DNA of 64,000 nt from Acrocarpospora catenulata (GTDB taxonomy: Bacteria; Actinomycetota; Actinomycetes; Streptosporangiales; Streptosporangiaceae), in the NCBI RefSeq assembly GCF_018476525.1, contig NZ_JAHCST010000049.1, positions 1-64,000 on the forward strand. Direction: 5' to 3'. Shown one piece after another: positions 35,383 to 43,848 of the stretch. Below the pieces are notes generated by a model, which did not search any database, was not told the origin of the DNA, and saw nothing but the letters and a program-made list of their open reading frames with translations. How positions within the stretch are numbered: position 1 is the stretch's first letter; every line of letters begins with the position of its first letter. The position numbers and the translations under genes were made by a program.

Positions 35383-36717
35383 GTGCGAACAACGAGCTCA
35401 CCCACACCGCGACCCACGTCATCTGACCCCGAGAGGACGGCTGGAGCCGTGACAGCAGCGAGATCATCGGGATGGAGCCGGCGCACGCTCGGCGTCGGCC
35501 TGGCGGTCGTGGCCGCCGCGGGCTGCCTGGCCGGGTGTTCGACCACAACGCCCGAGAACGGCACCGCCGCCACCGGCCAGCCGTCGGCAGGCGGGACCTA
35601 CACCATCTGGGACCCCTATCCTCAGTACGACAAGACCTCCGAATGGGTGAAGCTGCTGGAAAGCTGCGGCTCCCAGGCCGGGGTGACGGTCGAGCGCACC
35701 GCCTTCGACACCAGTGACCTGACCAACAAGGCACTGCTCGCCGCCCAGCAGGGCAACGCGCCCGACGTGATCGTCATCGACAACCCGGTGATCTCGACGC
35801 TCGCCGAGGCCGGGGTCCTCACCACCACCGAGGAGAACAAGCTCGACATCTCGGCGATCTCGCCGAACCTGATCGCGGCCGGGCAGAGCGGGGGCAAGAC
35901 CTACGGCGTCCCGATCGGCGCCAACACCCTGGCCCTCTACTACAACAAGGCGGTGCTGGACGAGGCCGGGGTGGACATCGCCTCGGTCAAGGACTGGGTG
36001 TCGCTGACCGCCGCCCTGGAGAAGGTCAAGGCGGCGGGCGAGAAGGGCATCACTTTCTCCGCCATCGGCACCGAGGAGGGCAGCTTCCAGTTCCTGCCCT
36101 GGTTCTGGGGGTCGGGCGCGCAGCTCACCAAGCTCGACTCCGCGGAGGGCGTGTCGGCGGTGACGCTGTGGACCGACTGGCTGAAGAAGGGGTACGCCCC
36201 GAACTCGGTCATCAACAACACGCAGACCACCAGCTGGCAGGAGTTCGCGAGCGGGGACTACGCCTTCGCCGAGAACGGCACCTGGCAGCTGGCCAACGCC
36301 AAGCAGGCCGGTTTCGAGTACGGCATCATCCCGATCCCCGGCAAGGCCGGCGGCACCGCGGCGGCGCCCACGGGCGGCGAGTTCGTCAGCATCCCCGTGC
36401 AGCAGGACGCCGCGCGCTACGCCACCTCCCAGCGGCTGGTCACCTGCCTGACCAGCACCGACAACTCGTTCACCACGGTGTCGACGCTGTCGTACATCGC
36501 GCCCACCGAGCAGGTCCAGGCCCGGCAGATCACCGAGAACCCCGAGCTCGAGGTCTGGGTCGCGGCGGTCAAGGCGGCCAAGGGCCGTACCAGCGACGAC
36601 CTCGGCACCAAGTATCCGAAGATCTCCGAGCCGATGTGGGGTGCGGTGCAGGCGGCGCTGAGCGGGGCCAAGAGCCCGCAGCAGGCGATGACCGATGCGC
36701 AGACCGCGATCCAGTAG
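35383..36717 (+). CDS. Sugar ABC transporter substrate-binding lipoprotein
   Basis: Start GTG 35383 has GGAGG at good spacing; GTG 35449 would also fit and gives a shorter leader. Signal sequence with lipobox VVAAAGCLAGCSTTT. The mature protein is a type 1 (MalE/UgpB-like) binding fold: YTIWDPYPQYDKTSEWVKLL, GNAPDVIVIDNPVISTLAEA, TWQLANAKQAGFEYGIIPIP. First gene of a LacI-controlled operon with two permeases, a glycosidase and perhaps the GH39-like gene. No ATPase gene is in the operon, so a shared MsiK-type ATPase is expected. Confidence 0.88.
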   Translation: MRTTSSPTPRPTSSDPERTAGAVTAARSSGWSRRTLGVGLAVVAAAGCLAGCSTTTPENGTAATGQPSAGGTYTIWDPYPQYDKTSEWVKLLESCGSQAGVTVERTAFDTSDLTNKALLAAQQGNAPDVIVIDNPVISTLAEAGVLTTTEENKLDISAISPNLIAAGQSGGKTYGVPIGANTLALYYNKAVLDEAGVDIASVKDWVSLTAALEKVKAAGEKGITFSAIGTEEGSFQFLPWFWGSGAQLTKLDSAEGVSAVTLWTDWLKKGYAPNSVINNTQTTSWQEFASGDYAFAENGTWQLANAKQAGFEYGIIPIPGKAGGTAAAPTGGEFVSIPVQQDAARYATSQRLVTCLTSTDNSFTTVSTLSYIAPTEQVQARQITENPELEVWVAAVKAAKGRTSDDLGTKYPKISEPMWGAVQAALSGAKSPQQAMTDAQTAIQ

Positions 36718-36728
36718 GCGGCCTCGCC

Positions 36729-37703
36729 ATGAGTCGAATCGCCCAGGCGCCCAACCGGCGCCCGGCGCCCGCCATCGGTGGTTCCGTCCCGACCGGGCGG
36801 GGCCACCGGAAGGTGTGGCGGCCACGGGCCGAGCAGTTGACGGCGTGGGCTTTTCTGCTGCCGATCGTCGTCTACCTGGTGGTCTTCTACGCCTATCCCC
36901 TCTACCGCAATCTCGAGTTGAGCCTGCGCGACTACACGGTTCGCTCGTTCGTCCAGGGTGACGCGCCCTTCATCGGGTTCGACAACTACGCCAAGGTCAT
37001 CAACGACGCCACCTTCGGACCCGCCCTGTGGCACACGGTGGTTTTTACGGTGGTGTCGCTGGTCTTCCAGTTCGGCATCGGGCTCGCGCTGGCCCTGTTC
37101 TTCGTCAGGAACTTCCGCCTGTCGGCGACGTTGCGCGCGCTGTTCCTGGTGCCGTGGCTGCTGCCGCTGATCGTGTCGTCCTCGACCTGGGCGTGGATGC
37201 TCAACAGCGACTCCGGCGTGGTCAACGCGGTGCTCGGCATGGTCGGAGTCGACCCGGTCAACTGGCTGACCTCTCCTGATTGGGCGCTGTGGTCGGTGAC
37301 AGTGGCCAACATCTGGATCGGCGTCCCGTTCAATCTGGTGGTCCTCTACTCCGGACTCCAGGCGATCAGCCCGGCCGTCTACGAGGCGGCCGCGCTGGAC
37401 GGCGCCTCAGGCTGGCAACGGTTCTGGAGCGTCACCTTTCCCCTACTCCGCCCGGTCTCGGCGATCACGCTGCTGCTCGGGCTGGTCTACACGCTGAAGG
37501 TGTTCGACATCATCTGGATCATGACCAGGGGAGGGCCGAGCGGCGCCTCCACCACCTTCGCCACCTGGTCCTACCGGCTGGGGTTCGGGAACCTGGTGCC
37601 CTCCTTCGGTCCGGGGGCCGCGGTCGGCAACCTGCTGATCGTGACGGCGCTCGTGTTCGGACTGCTCTACATCCGCGTCCAGCGAAGGCAGGCCCTCGCA
37701 TGA
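36729..37703 (+). CDS. Sugar ABC transporter permease (MalF type)
   Basis: 324 residues, six membrane helices. First helix LTAWAFLLPIVVYLVVFYAY; EAA motif YEAAALDGASGWQRFWSVTF. Starts 11 bases after the binding-protein gene and overlaps the second permease by ATGA. Confidence 0.9.
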   Translation: MSRIAQAPNRRPAPAIGGSVPTGRGHRKVWRPRAEQLTAWAFLLPIVVYLVVFYAYPLYRNLELSLRDYTVRSFVQGDAPFIGFDNYAKVINDATFGPALWHTVVFTVVSLVFQFGIGLALALFFVRNFRLSATLRALFLVPWLLPLIVSSSTWAWMLNSDSGVVNAVLGMVGVDPVNWLTSPDWALWSVTVANIWIGVPFNLVVLYSGLQAISPAVYEAAALDGASGWQRFWSVTFPLLRPVSAITLLLGLVYTLKVFDIIWIMTRGGPSGASTTFATWSYRLGFGNLVPSFGPGAAVGNLLIVTALVFGLLYIRVQRRQALA

Positions 37704-38518
37704 CCGCCCCGCGCCGCTGGTGGAAGACCCTGATCGGGATGGCGCTGACCGGCGTGATGCTGTTCCCGGTCTACTGGATGATCAACGTGTCGTTCACCCG
37801 GGACCGGGACATGCGCAAGAGCCCGCCGTCCTGGTTTCCCGTGGACGGCACGCTGGAGGGTTACCGCGCGGTCCTCGACCAGCAGCTTCCCTATCTGGGC
37901 GCCAGCCTGGTCGTCGGGCTGGGCACCGTGGCCCTGACCCTGGCGGTCGCCGCACCGGCCGCGTACTCGCTGGCCAAGCTGCGCCCGCGCGGCGGCGGGG
38001 CGCTGAGTTTCCTGCTGCTGATCGCCCAGATGATCCCCGGAATCATCATGGCGATGGGGTTCTACGCCATGTACCTCAACCTCGGCGTGCTCAACACGCT
38101 CCCCGGGCTGATCGTGGCCGACTCCACCCTCGCGGTCCCCTTCGCGGTGCTCATCCTGACCGCGTTCATGTCCGGCATTCCCCAGGAACTCCTGCACGCC
38201 GCCCGGGTGGACGGTGCCGGAGCCCTGCGGACCTTCTGGTCGATCATCATGCCGGTCAGCCGAAACGCGATCATCACCGTGTCGCTGTTCGCGTTCCTCT
38301 GGGCGTGGTCGGACTTCATCTTCGCCAGCACGCTGGACAGCGGAGGCGATCATCAGCCGATCACCCTCGGCATCTACCACTACATCGGCAACAACAACCA
38401 GCAGTGGAACGCGATCATGGCCACCGCGGTGGTCGCCTCGATACCGGCCACCGTGCTGCTCGTCATCGCGCAGCGCTATGTGACCGCGGGTGTCACCGCG
38501 GGCGCCGTCAAGGACTGA
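37700..38518 (+). CDS. Sugar ABC transporter permease (MalG type)
   Basis: 272 residues. First helix LIGMALTGVMLFPVYWMINV; EAA region LLHAARVDGAGALRTFWSII; ends RYVTAGVTAGAVKD, the usual C-terminus of MalG-like permeases. Coupled to the previous gene by a four-base overlap. Confidence 0.9.
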   Translation: MTAPRRWWKTLIGMALTGVMLFPVYWMINVSFTRDRDMRKSPPSWFPVDGTLEGYRAVLDQQLPYLGASLVVGLGTVALTLAVAAPAAYSLAKLRPRGGGALSFLLLIAQMIPGIIMAMGFYAMYLNLGVLNTLPGLIVADSTLAVPFAVLILTAFMSGIPQELLHAARVDGAGALRTFWSIIMPVSRNAIITVSLFAFLWAWSDFIFASTLDSGGDHQPITLGIYHYIGNNNQQWNAIMATAVVASIPATVLLVIAQRYVTAGVTAGAVKD

Positions 38519-38554
38519 CCGGGCTCTCCTCCCGACCGAAAGGACCATCCCTTC

Positions 38555-40261
38555 ATGACCGTCGCCGCCACCGGCCCGGTGTTCTCCGTGCGGGAAATCC
38601 CGTTCAGTTTCCGCGGGTCCTGGTTCGGCTTCTCCCCGGTCATCGGGGAGAACACCTACGCCCAGGATGTCCACCTGGTCTCGCACCAGACCGGCATGCA
38701 CCCGATCCTGCGACTGACCCCCGTGGCCGGGACCGCGCCCGTCGACAGCGCCGTCACCGCCACACCACACCAGCTCACCTGGAGTTGCGGCTCCGGGCGG
38801 ATCGATCTCGCATACGAGAGCACGGACACCGTGCGGGTGCGCGGCCGGGGAGTCGGCCTGCGGCTGCTGGCCGCCGATCCGGTCCTGACGCCGTTCAGCG
38901 GACCGTACTTCTTCCAGGACCCCCGCGACGGGTCCTCCGTCTTCACCGTCTACCAGACCGGACGCCGCTACCGCGTCACCCTCCTGCACGGGCGGATCGC
39001 CGAACACCTGGGGGCGCAGGTGCTCGGCACCACCGAGCGGGGCGTCGTGGTGACCGGCGACGGCGAGGCGTGGGAAATCGCCATCGAGGAGTACGAGACC
39101 GCCCGCGCCCCCTACGCGAGCGAGCGGGGATTCGAGCAGGTGGTCACGGCGGCCCGGCGCGACTTCGACGAGTTCTGCGATGCGGTGGCGCCCTGGCGGG
39201 ACGACCGGGCGCCCGCCGCCGAACTGGCCGTCTACGTGCTCTGGTCGGCCACGGTACGCGCCACGGGTTTCGTCACCCGTACGGCGGTGCTGATGTCCAA
39301 GCACTGGATGGACAAGGTGTGGAGCTGGGACCACTGCTTCAACGCGATCGCCCTCGCCGAAGGGCTCCCCGCGCTGGCCTGGGACCAGTTCCGGCTGCCC
39401 TTCGACCACCAGGACGCCGCCGGCGCGCTGCCCGACTCCATCACCCACTCCGAGATCCTGTATAACTTCGTCAAGCCGCCCATCCACGGCTGGGTTCTGC
39501 GGCGTCTGCCCCTGGTGCCACGGGACGAAGTGGCCGAGACCTATCGCCTGCTGGAGCGGTGGACCACCTTCTGGCTGGCCGCCCGCCGGGTCCCCGGCCA
39601 TGAGCTCGCGCACTACCAGCACGGCAACGACAGCGGGTGGGACAACGCGACCACCTTCACGGCGGAACGTGTCGTCGAGACAGCCGACCTGGCGGCGTTC
39701 CTGATCATCCAGATGCGTGCGCTCGCCCGCCTGGCCACCGGACTCGGCCTGACCGACGAGGTGGCCCGCTGGTCGCAGGCGGCCGACCGGATGCGCGAGG
39801 CGATGCTCGCCGAACTGTGGCGGGGCGACCATTTCGTCGCGAGAAGCGCGCGTTCTGACCAGGTCTGGTCCAGCTCCAGTCTGCTCGACCTGATGCCGAT
39901 CGTGCTGGGGGAGGAGCTGCCCCAACCGGTCCACGCCACCCTGGCCGCCAAGATCAAGACCCACCTGACCGAGTACGGACTCGCCACCGAACTGCCCACC
40001 TCGCCGCACTACCAGGACGACGGCTACTGGCGCGGCCCGATCTGGGCCCCCTCGACGGTCCTCATCGAGGACGGTCTCCGCCGGACCGGCTACACCGGCC
40101 TCGCCGACGAGATCAGCGCACGCTTCCGCGCCCTGTGCGAGAAGTCGGGGTTCGCGGAGAACTTCGACGCCCGCACCGGAACGGGGCTCCGCGACCGTGC
40201 CTACACCTGGACGGCCAGCGCCTATCTCATCCTGGCTGCCGCCCATACGTACGGAACCTGA
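38555..40261 (+). CDS. Intracellular (alpha/alpha)6 glycoside hydrolase, MGH1/GH63-like
   Basis: 568 residues, no signal peptide. A beta-rich N-terminal domain is followed by an (alpha/alpha)6 barrel with HWMDKVWSWDHCFNAIALAE, YQHGNDSGWDNATTF and HYQDDGYWRGPIWAPSTVLI. These motifs are typical of the clan that includes trehalase, GH63 glucosidases and mannosylglycerate-hydrolase-like enzymes; the Asp of DSGWDN and the Glu region near the C-terminus would be catalytic. Directly follows the two permease genes (36 bases), so it probably hydrolyses the imported oligosaccharide in the cytoplasm. Confidence 0.83.
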   Translation: MTVAATGPVFSVREIPFSFRGSWFGFSPVIGENTYAQDVHLVSHQTGMHPILRLTPVAGTAPVDSAVTATPHQLTWSCGSGRIDLAYESTDTVRVRGRGVGLRLLAADPVLTPFSGPYFFQDPRDGSSVFTVYQTGRRYRVTLLHGRIAEHLGAQVLGTTERGVVVTGDGEAWEIAIEEYETARAPYASERGFEQVVTAARRDFDEFCDAVAPWRDDRAPAAELAVYVLWSATVRATGFVTRTAVLMSKHWMDKVWSWDHCFNAIALAEGLPALAWDQFRLPFDHQDAAGALPDSITHSEILYNFVKPPIHGWVLRRLPLVPRDEVAETYRLLERWTTFWLAARRVPGHELAHYQHGNDSGWDNATTFTAERVVETADLAAFLIIQMRALARLATGLGLTDEVARWSQAADRMREAMLAELWRGDHFVARSARSDQVWSSSSLLDLMPIVLGEELPQPVHATLAAKIKTHLTEYGLATELPTSPHYQDDGYWRGPIWAPSTVLIEDGLRRTGYTGLADEISARFRALCEKSGFAENFDARTGTGLRDRAYTWTASAYLILAAAHTYGT

Positions 40262-40301
40262 CCGGGTCACATCCCACACCCGTCCGTCCAAGGAGTCATC
40301 A

Positions 40302-42119
40302 ATGCACACCCCGCCCAGCAGACGCCTGGCCGCCCTGCTCTCCATCGGCGCGCTCGTCGCCGCCTCCGTCGTCACCGCCTCGGTGCCGGCCCAGGCCGCC
40401 GACGAGTCCATCACCGTCAACTTCGCCACGGCAGGCGGCTCCCCGACCTACCGGGCCTCCGGCTGGATCTACGGCATGACCGAGAACGCGTCGGGGCCCG
40501 CGGACCACTTCTTCCGGGACGTGAAGTTCCGGTACATGCGCGCCGGCGGCGCGCAACTCGACTCCCCGGGTGGCTGGGTGTCGGGCCGGTACGACCGCCG
40601 GTGGAACTCGACCCGCGCCCAGTTGCTCCGCACCCGGGCGCTGGGCGGCGAGTTCATCCTGCTCGTCCACGACCTGTGGGGCGCCGACGGCTACCCGATC
40701 TCCCGCTTTCCCGGCGACAACGGCAACTGGACCGACTACGACAACTTCCTCACCCGCCTGATCGACGACGTGCGCGCGACGGGCGCCCCGGTCCAGTGGG
40801 ACCTGTGGAACGAGCCCAACATCACGCTGTTCTGGAACCGGCCCCAGTCCCAGTACTTCGAACTGTGGCGGCGCACCTACCAGCGCGTCCGCGCCGAATT
40901 CCCGACGCACCTGATCGTGGGACCCAGCTGCGCCTGCGTGCCGTCCACGAGCGGCTGGTGGACCCAGTACCTCGACTACGTCAGGGCCAACAACGTGGTC
41001 CCCGACATCGTCAGCTGGCACTCGCTGCCCGGCGACCCGGTAGCGAACGTGGCCACGGCGAACACCACCCTCAACTCGCGCGGCATCGCCCATCCCCGTC
41101 CGTACCAGATCAACGAGTACGCGAACCCCAACGAGCAGAACCCGGGTGACGGCTCCTGGTACATCGCCCGCCTGGAACGGGCCGGCGCCGACGGCCTGCG
41201 GGCCAACTGGGCGGGTGGCGGCAACCTGCACAACGATCTGGCCAGCCTGCTCGTCCGCAATTCGGCGGGGCAGCACCTGCCGAAGGGCGAATGGTGGGTC
41301 TACCGCTTCTACGGCTCGCAGACGGGTCAGATCGCGTCCGTCACCCCCAGCGGGTCGTACGACGCGTTCGCCACCAAGGCGAGCGGGGTGGCGAAGGTCC
41401 TGGTCGGCGGTGGCGGCACGACGGGCAACATCGCGGTCAACCTGCAGCGTCTCGACACCACCAGCGGAATCGTGCAGAACAACCAGGTCCGGGTGGTCGC
41501 CCAGCGCATCCCGTACAACGGTGGCGGCGCGGTCCAGGGCCCGATCACCGTTCAGAACTCCGTGGTGACCCTGTCCGGCAACGCCACGACGGTCAACCTG
41601 CCGCACGGCAATGTCGATGACACCTTCACCGTCACGCTGCTGCCCCCTTCTGACGGCGGTTTCCAGACCGTCGCCGTCGCCCAGCACTCCCAGCAGTGCC
41701 TGGACAACGCCGGCATGAGCACCGCCGACGGCAACCAGCAGCAGCAGTTCTACTGCGAGGGCGGCGACCAGCAGCTGTGGAACTTCCGCCCGGTCGCCGG
41801 GGTCGCCGACACCTACACCGTCGTCAACCAGCACTCGGGCAAGTGCCTGGACGTCAACGGCGTCTCCACCGCCGACGGCGCGGCCGTCATCCAGTGGACC
41901 TGCGTCAGCGGGTCGCTGAACCAGCAGTTCACGCTGCGGAAGGTCACCTACGGCGGCAACGACTCCCACGACTACCAGCTCGTGGCCCGGCACAGCGGCA
42001 AGTGCGTGGACGTGAGCACGATCTCCACGGCCGCCCGCGCGCCGATCCACCAGTGGACCTGCAACCCCGCAGGCCAGGGCAGCCCGCTCAACCAGACCTG
42101 GCGGCTGTGGGGCCGGTGA
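40302..42119 (+). CDS. Secreted GH39-like glycosidase with C-terminal ricin-type lectin domain
   Basis: 605 residues from ATG 40302 behind AAGGAG. Signal peptide ends VTASVPAQAADE. The TIM-barrel catalytic domain has VQWDLWNEPN (acid/base E171) and PYQINEYANPNE (nucleophile E272), the clan A pattern of GH39-like enzymes. After a beta-sandwich comes a RICIN domain (about 485-605: [57 protein letters not shown]). This lectin type is clearly different from the seven near-identical modules further right. Likely a retaining exo-glycosidase on plant polysaccharide, last gene of the LacI-controlled unit. Confidence 0.82.
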   Translation: MHTPPSRRLAALLSIGALVAASVVTASVPAQAADESITVNFATAGGSPTYRASGWIYGMTENASGPADHFFRDVKFRYMRAGGAQLDSPGGWVSGRYDRRWNSTRAQLLRTRALGGEFILLVHDLWGADGYPISRFPGDNGNWTDYDNFLTRLIDDVRATGAPVQWDLWNEPNITLFWNRPQSQYFELWRRTYQRVRAEFPTHLIVGPSCACVPSTSGWWTQYLDYVRANNVVPDIVSWHSLPGDPVANVATANTTLNSRGIAHPRPYQINEYANPNEQNPGDGSWYIARLERAGADGLRANWAGGGNLHNDLASLLVRNSAGQHLPKGEWWVYRFYGSQTGQIASVTPSGSYDAFATKASGVAKVLVGGGGTTGNIAVNLQRLDTTSGIVQNNQVRVVAQRIPYNGGGAVQGPITVQNSVVTLSGNATTVNLPHGNVDDTFTVTLLPPSDGGFQTVAVAQHSQQCLDNAGMSTADGNQQQQFYCEGGDQQLWNFRPVAGVADTYTVVNQHSGKCLDVNGVSTADGAAVIQWTCVSGSLNQQFTLRKVTYGGNDSHDYQLVARHSGKCVDVSTISTAARAPIHQWTCNPAGQGSPLNQTWRLWGR

Positions 42120-42142
42120 CGCGCCCGTAGCCACCGACGCCG

Positions 42143-42182
42143 GACGGCGGATTCCTGGTCACTCCACCAGGAATCCGCCGTC
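42143..42182. terminator. Strong bidirectional terminator
   Basis: Perfect 17-bp stem (GACGGCGGATTCCTGGT and complement) with a six-base loop between two convergent secreted-enzyme genes. Confidence 0.8.
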
Positions 42183-42195
42183 GCGGGGCCTCTGG

Positions 42196-42570
42196 TCAGA
42201 CTCGGGTCCATTTCTGGTTGGTGCCGCCGTGGCAGGTCCAGATCTGGACCTTGGTGCCGTTGGCGGTGCCGTAGCCGGAGATGTCCAGGCACTTGTTCGC
42301 GCCGACCGCGGTGATGCTGCCGTCGGAGTTGAAGCGCCACTTCTGGTTGTTCTGGCCGTTGCAGTCCCAGATGATGACGGCCGTGCCGTCCGCGGTGCCG
42401 CCGCCGTTCACGTCCAGGCACTTGTTGCCGTAGACGCGCAGCTCACTGGAACCGGTGGAGGTCCACTGCTGGTTGGCCTGCCCGTTGCAGTCCCAGATCT
42501 GTAGCTGGGCGCCGTTGGTCTGGGAGACGCCGGTGACGTCCAGGCACCTGTTCGACGCCACACCGCGGAT
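42196..42570 (-). repeat. RICIN cassette, copy 1
   Basis: Last 124 codons plus stop of the SGNH esterase. Three beta-trefoil repeats, each with NRCLD/NKCLD and a final QxW (QQW, QKW, QKW). Most divergent of the C-terminal copies in the third repeat (CLDISGYGTANG). Confidence 0.9.
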
Positions 42571-43347
42571 CGCGCCCGCGGACGAGGTGCCGCCGGGCTG
42601 GCCGATGCTCCCGGACACCGACTGCAGCGCCGCGTACCAGGCGGCGGCCATCTTGTCGTAGCCGCCCGCGGTGGGGTGGATGCCATCGATCAGGTCGGAT
42701 GTGGTGAGCTTGCTGTGCATGTCCACCAGGTAGACCCGCTTGCCGCTGTTGACCTTGCTCTGCACGATGCCGGGGATCGCCGCGTTGAAGGTGCGGGCGG
42801 CCGACTCCTGGCCCGAATTGGAGAGCGGGATGATCGTCGCCACGAACACGTCCGCGTTCGGCACGGTCGCGGTGATGCGGTCGATCAGCGTCGACAGCCG
42901 GTTCGGCGCACCGGAGAGGTTGAAGTTCTGCAGCACATCGTTGGTGCCGATGTGCAGCAGCACGGTGCGCGGGGTGTAGGTACGCAGCCAGCCGGTGATG
43001 TTGGCGTCGATCTGGTCGATGCGCCAGCCGGGATGGCCCTCGTGGTCGTGGTCGCCCAAGCCGCCCGGTCCGTTGAACTGTGAGCCGACGAAGTCGACGG
43101 TGTAGCGGCCGGAGGCCAGACGCTGCCACAGGCCGATGCGGTAGCCGCCCGGCACCTGGGTGCCTTCGGTGATCGAGTCGCCCAGCGGCATCACGCGTAC
43201 TCCGCCGTTGGATTCGGCGGCGGCGGTTCCCGCCCCGGTCACCAGGCTGATCGCGGTCATGGTCATGGCCAGGAGTGCGGCGGCGAGCCACGGTTTCCAC
43301 GCGCCTCGCCGGCTGTGCCGACCCGATTCCTCTGTTAACGTTAACAT
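42196..43347 (-). CDS. Secreted SGNH/GDSL esterase with C-terminal ricin-type lectin
   Basis: 383 residues from ATG 43347. Signal peptide (LAAALLAMTMTAISLVTGAG, cleavage near TAAAES). SGNH blocks: VMPLGDSITEG (S58), the Gly and Asn blocks (HPGWRID, HIGTNDVLQN) and DGIHPTAGGYDKM (Asp/His). Such enzymes are carbohydrate or aryl esterases of the CE3-like type. Residues 260-383 are the shared RICIN module. A perfect TGTTAACGTTAACA palindrome overlaps the start codon. Probably removes acetyl groups from polysaccharide. Confidence 0.87.
   Translation of the reverse strand: MLTLTEESGRHSRRGAWKPWLAAALLAMTMTAISLVTGAGTAAAESNGGVRVMPLGDSITEGTQVPGGYRIGLWQRLASGRYTVDFVGSQFNGPGGLGDHDHEGHPGWRIDQIDANITGWLRTYTPRTVLLHIGTNDVLQNFNLSGAPNRLSTLIDRITATVPNADVFVATIIPLSNSGQESAARTFNAAIPGIVQSKVNSGKRVYLVDMHSKLTTSDLIDGIHPTAGGYDKMAAAWYAALQSVSGSIGQPGGTSSAGAIRGVASNRCLDVTGVSQTNGAQLQIWDCNGQANQQWTSTGSSELRVYGNKCLDVNGGGTADGTAVIIWDCNGQNNQKWRFNSDGSITAVGANKCLDISGYGTANGTKVQIWTCHGGTNQKWTRV
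43333..43346. promoter_or_regulatory. Perfect 14-bp palindrome TGTTAACGTTAACA over a start codon
   Basis: An even palindrome with central CG, the shape of a LacI-family operator. It overlaps the ATG of the SGNH esterase, so binding would block translation start or early transcription. A similar 11/14 site is found at 54264-54277, ahead of another lectin-esterase gene. Confidence 0.55.
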
Positions 43348-43421
43348 TTCGCGTGCAGCTCCTTTGGGTAAAACGCGCAAGCGGATGAACAGGTGTGAGC
43401 GGTTACCGCTGTCAAGGGGGT

Positions 43422-43459
43422 GAGCCTTCGCCGGGGGATGAGTCGCCCGGCGAAGGCTC
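43422..43459 (-). terminator. Terminator of the beta-helix gene
   Basis: A 14-bp stem (GAGCCTTCGCCGGG and complement) with a ten-base loop, 14 bases after the stop on the minus strand. The stem shares GCCTTCGCCGGG with the terminator at 60743. Confidence 0.7.
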
Positions 43460-43473
43460 GTCGTTACAGGTTG

Positions 43474-43848
43474 TCAGGCGCGGGTCCATTTCTGGTTGGT
43501 GCCGCCGTGGCAGGTCCAGATCTGCACCTTGGTGCCGTTGGCGGTGCCGTTCCCTGACACGTCCAGGCACTTGTTCGCGCCGACCGCGGTGATGCTGCCG
43601 TCGGAGTTGAAGCGCCACTTCTGGTTGTTCTGGCCGTTGCAGTCCCAGATGATCACGGCCGTGCCGTCCGCGGTGCCGCCGCCGTTCACGTCCAGGCACT
43701 TGTTGCCGTACACGCGCAGCTCACTGGAACTGGTGGAGGTCCACTGCTGGTTGTTCTGACCGTTGCAGTCCCAGATCTGCGCTTGCGCGCCGTTGGCCTG
43801 CGAGGCGCCGTTGACGTCCAGGCATCTGTTCGACCCGACACCCCGCAG
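43474..43848 (-). repeat. RICIN cassette, copy 2
   Basis: Last 124 codons plus stop of the beta-helix gene. A stretch of 64 bases in the third trefoil repeat is identical to copies 4, 6 and 7 on the opposite strand. The following terminator stem is also shared with copy 6. Confidence 0.9.

Noticed and set aside
37667-40429. Long open frame of 920 codons on the minus strand
   Set aside because: It is opposite two permease and glycosidase genes with clear homology, has low-complexity Arg/Gly/Asp composition and matches no family; a GC-rich shadow.
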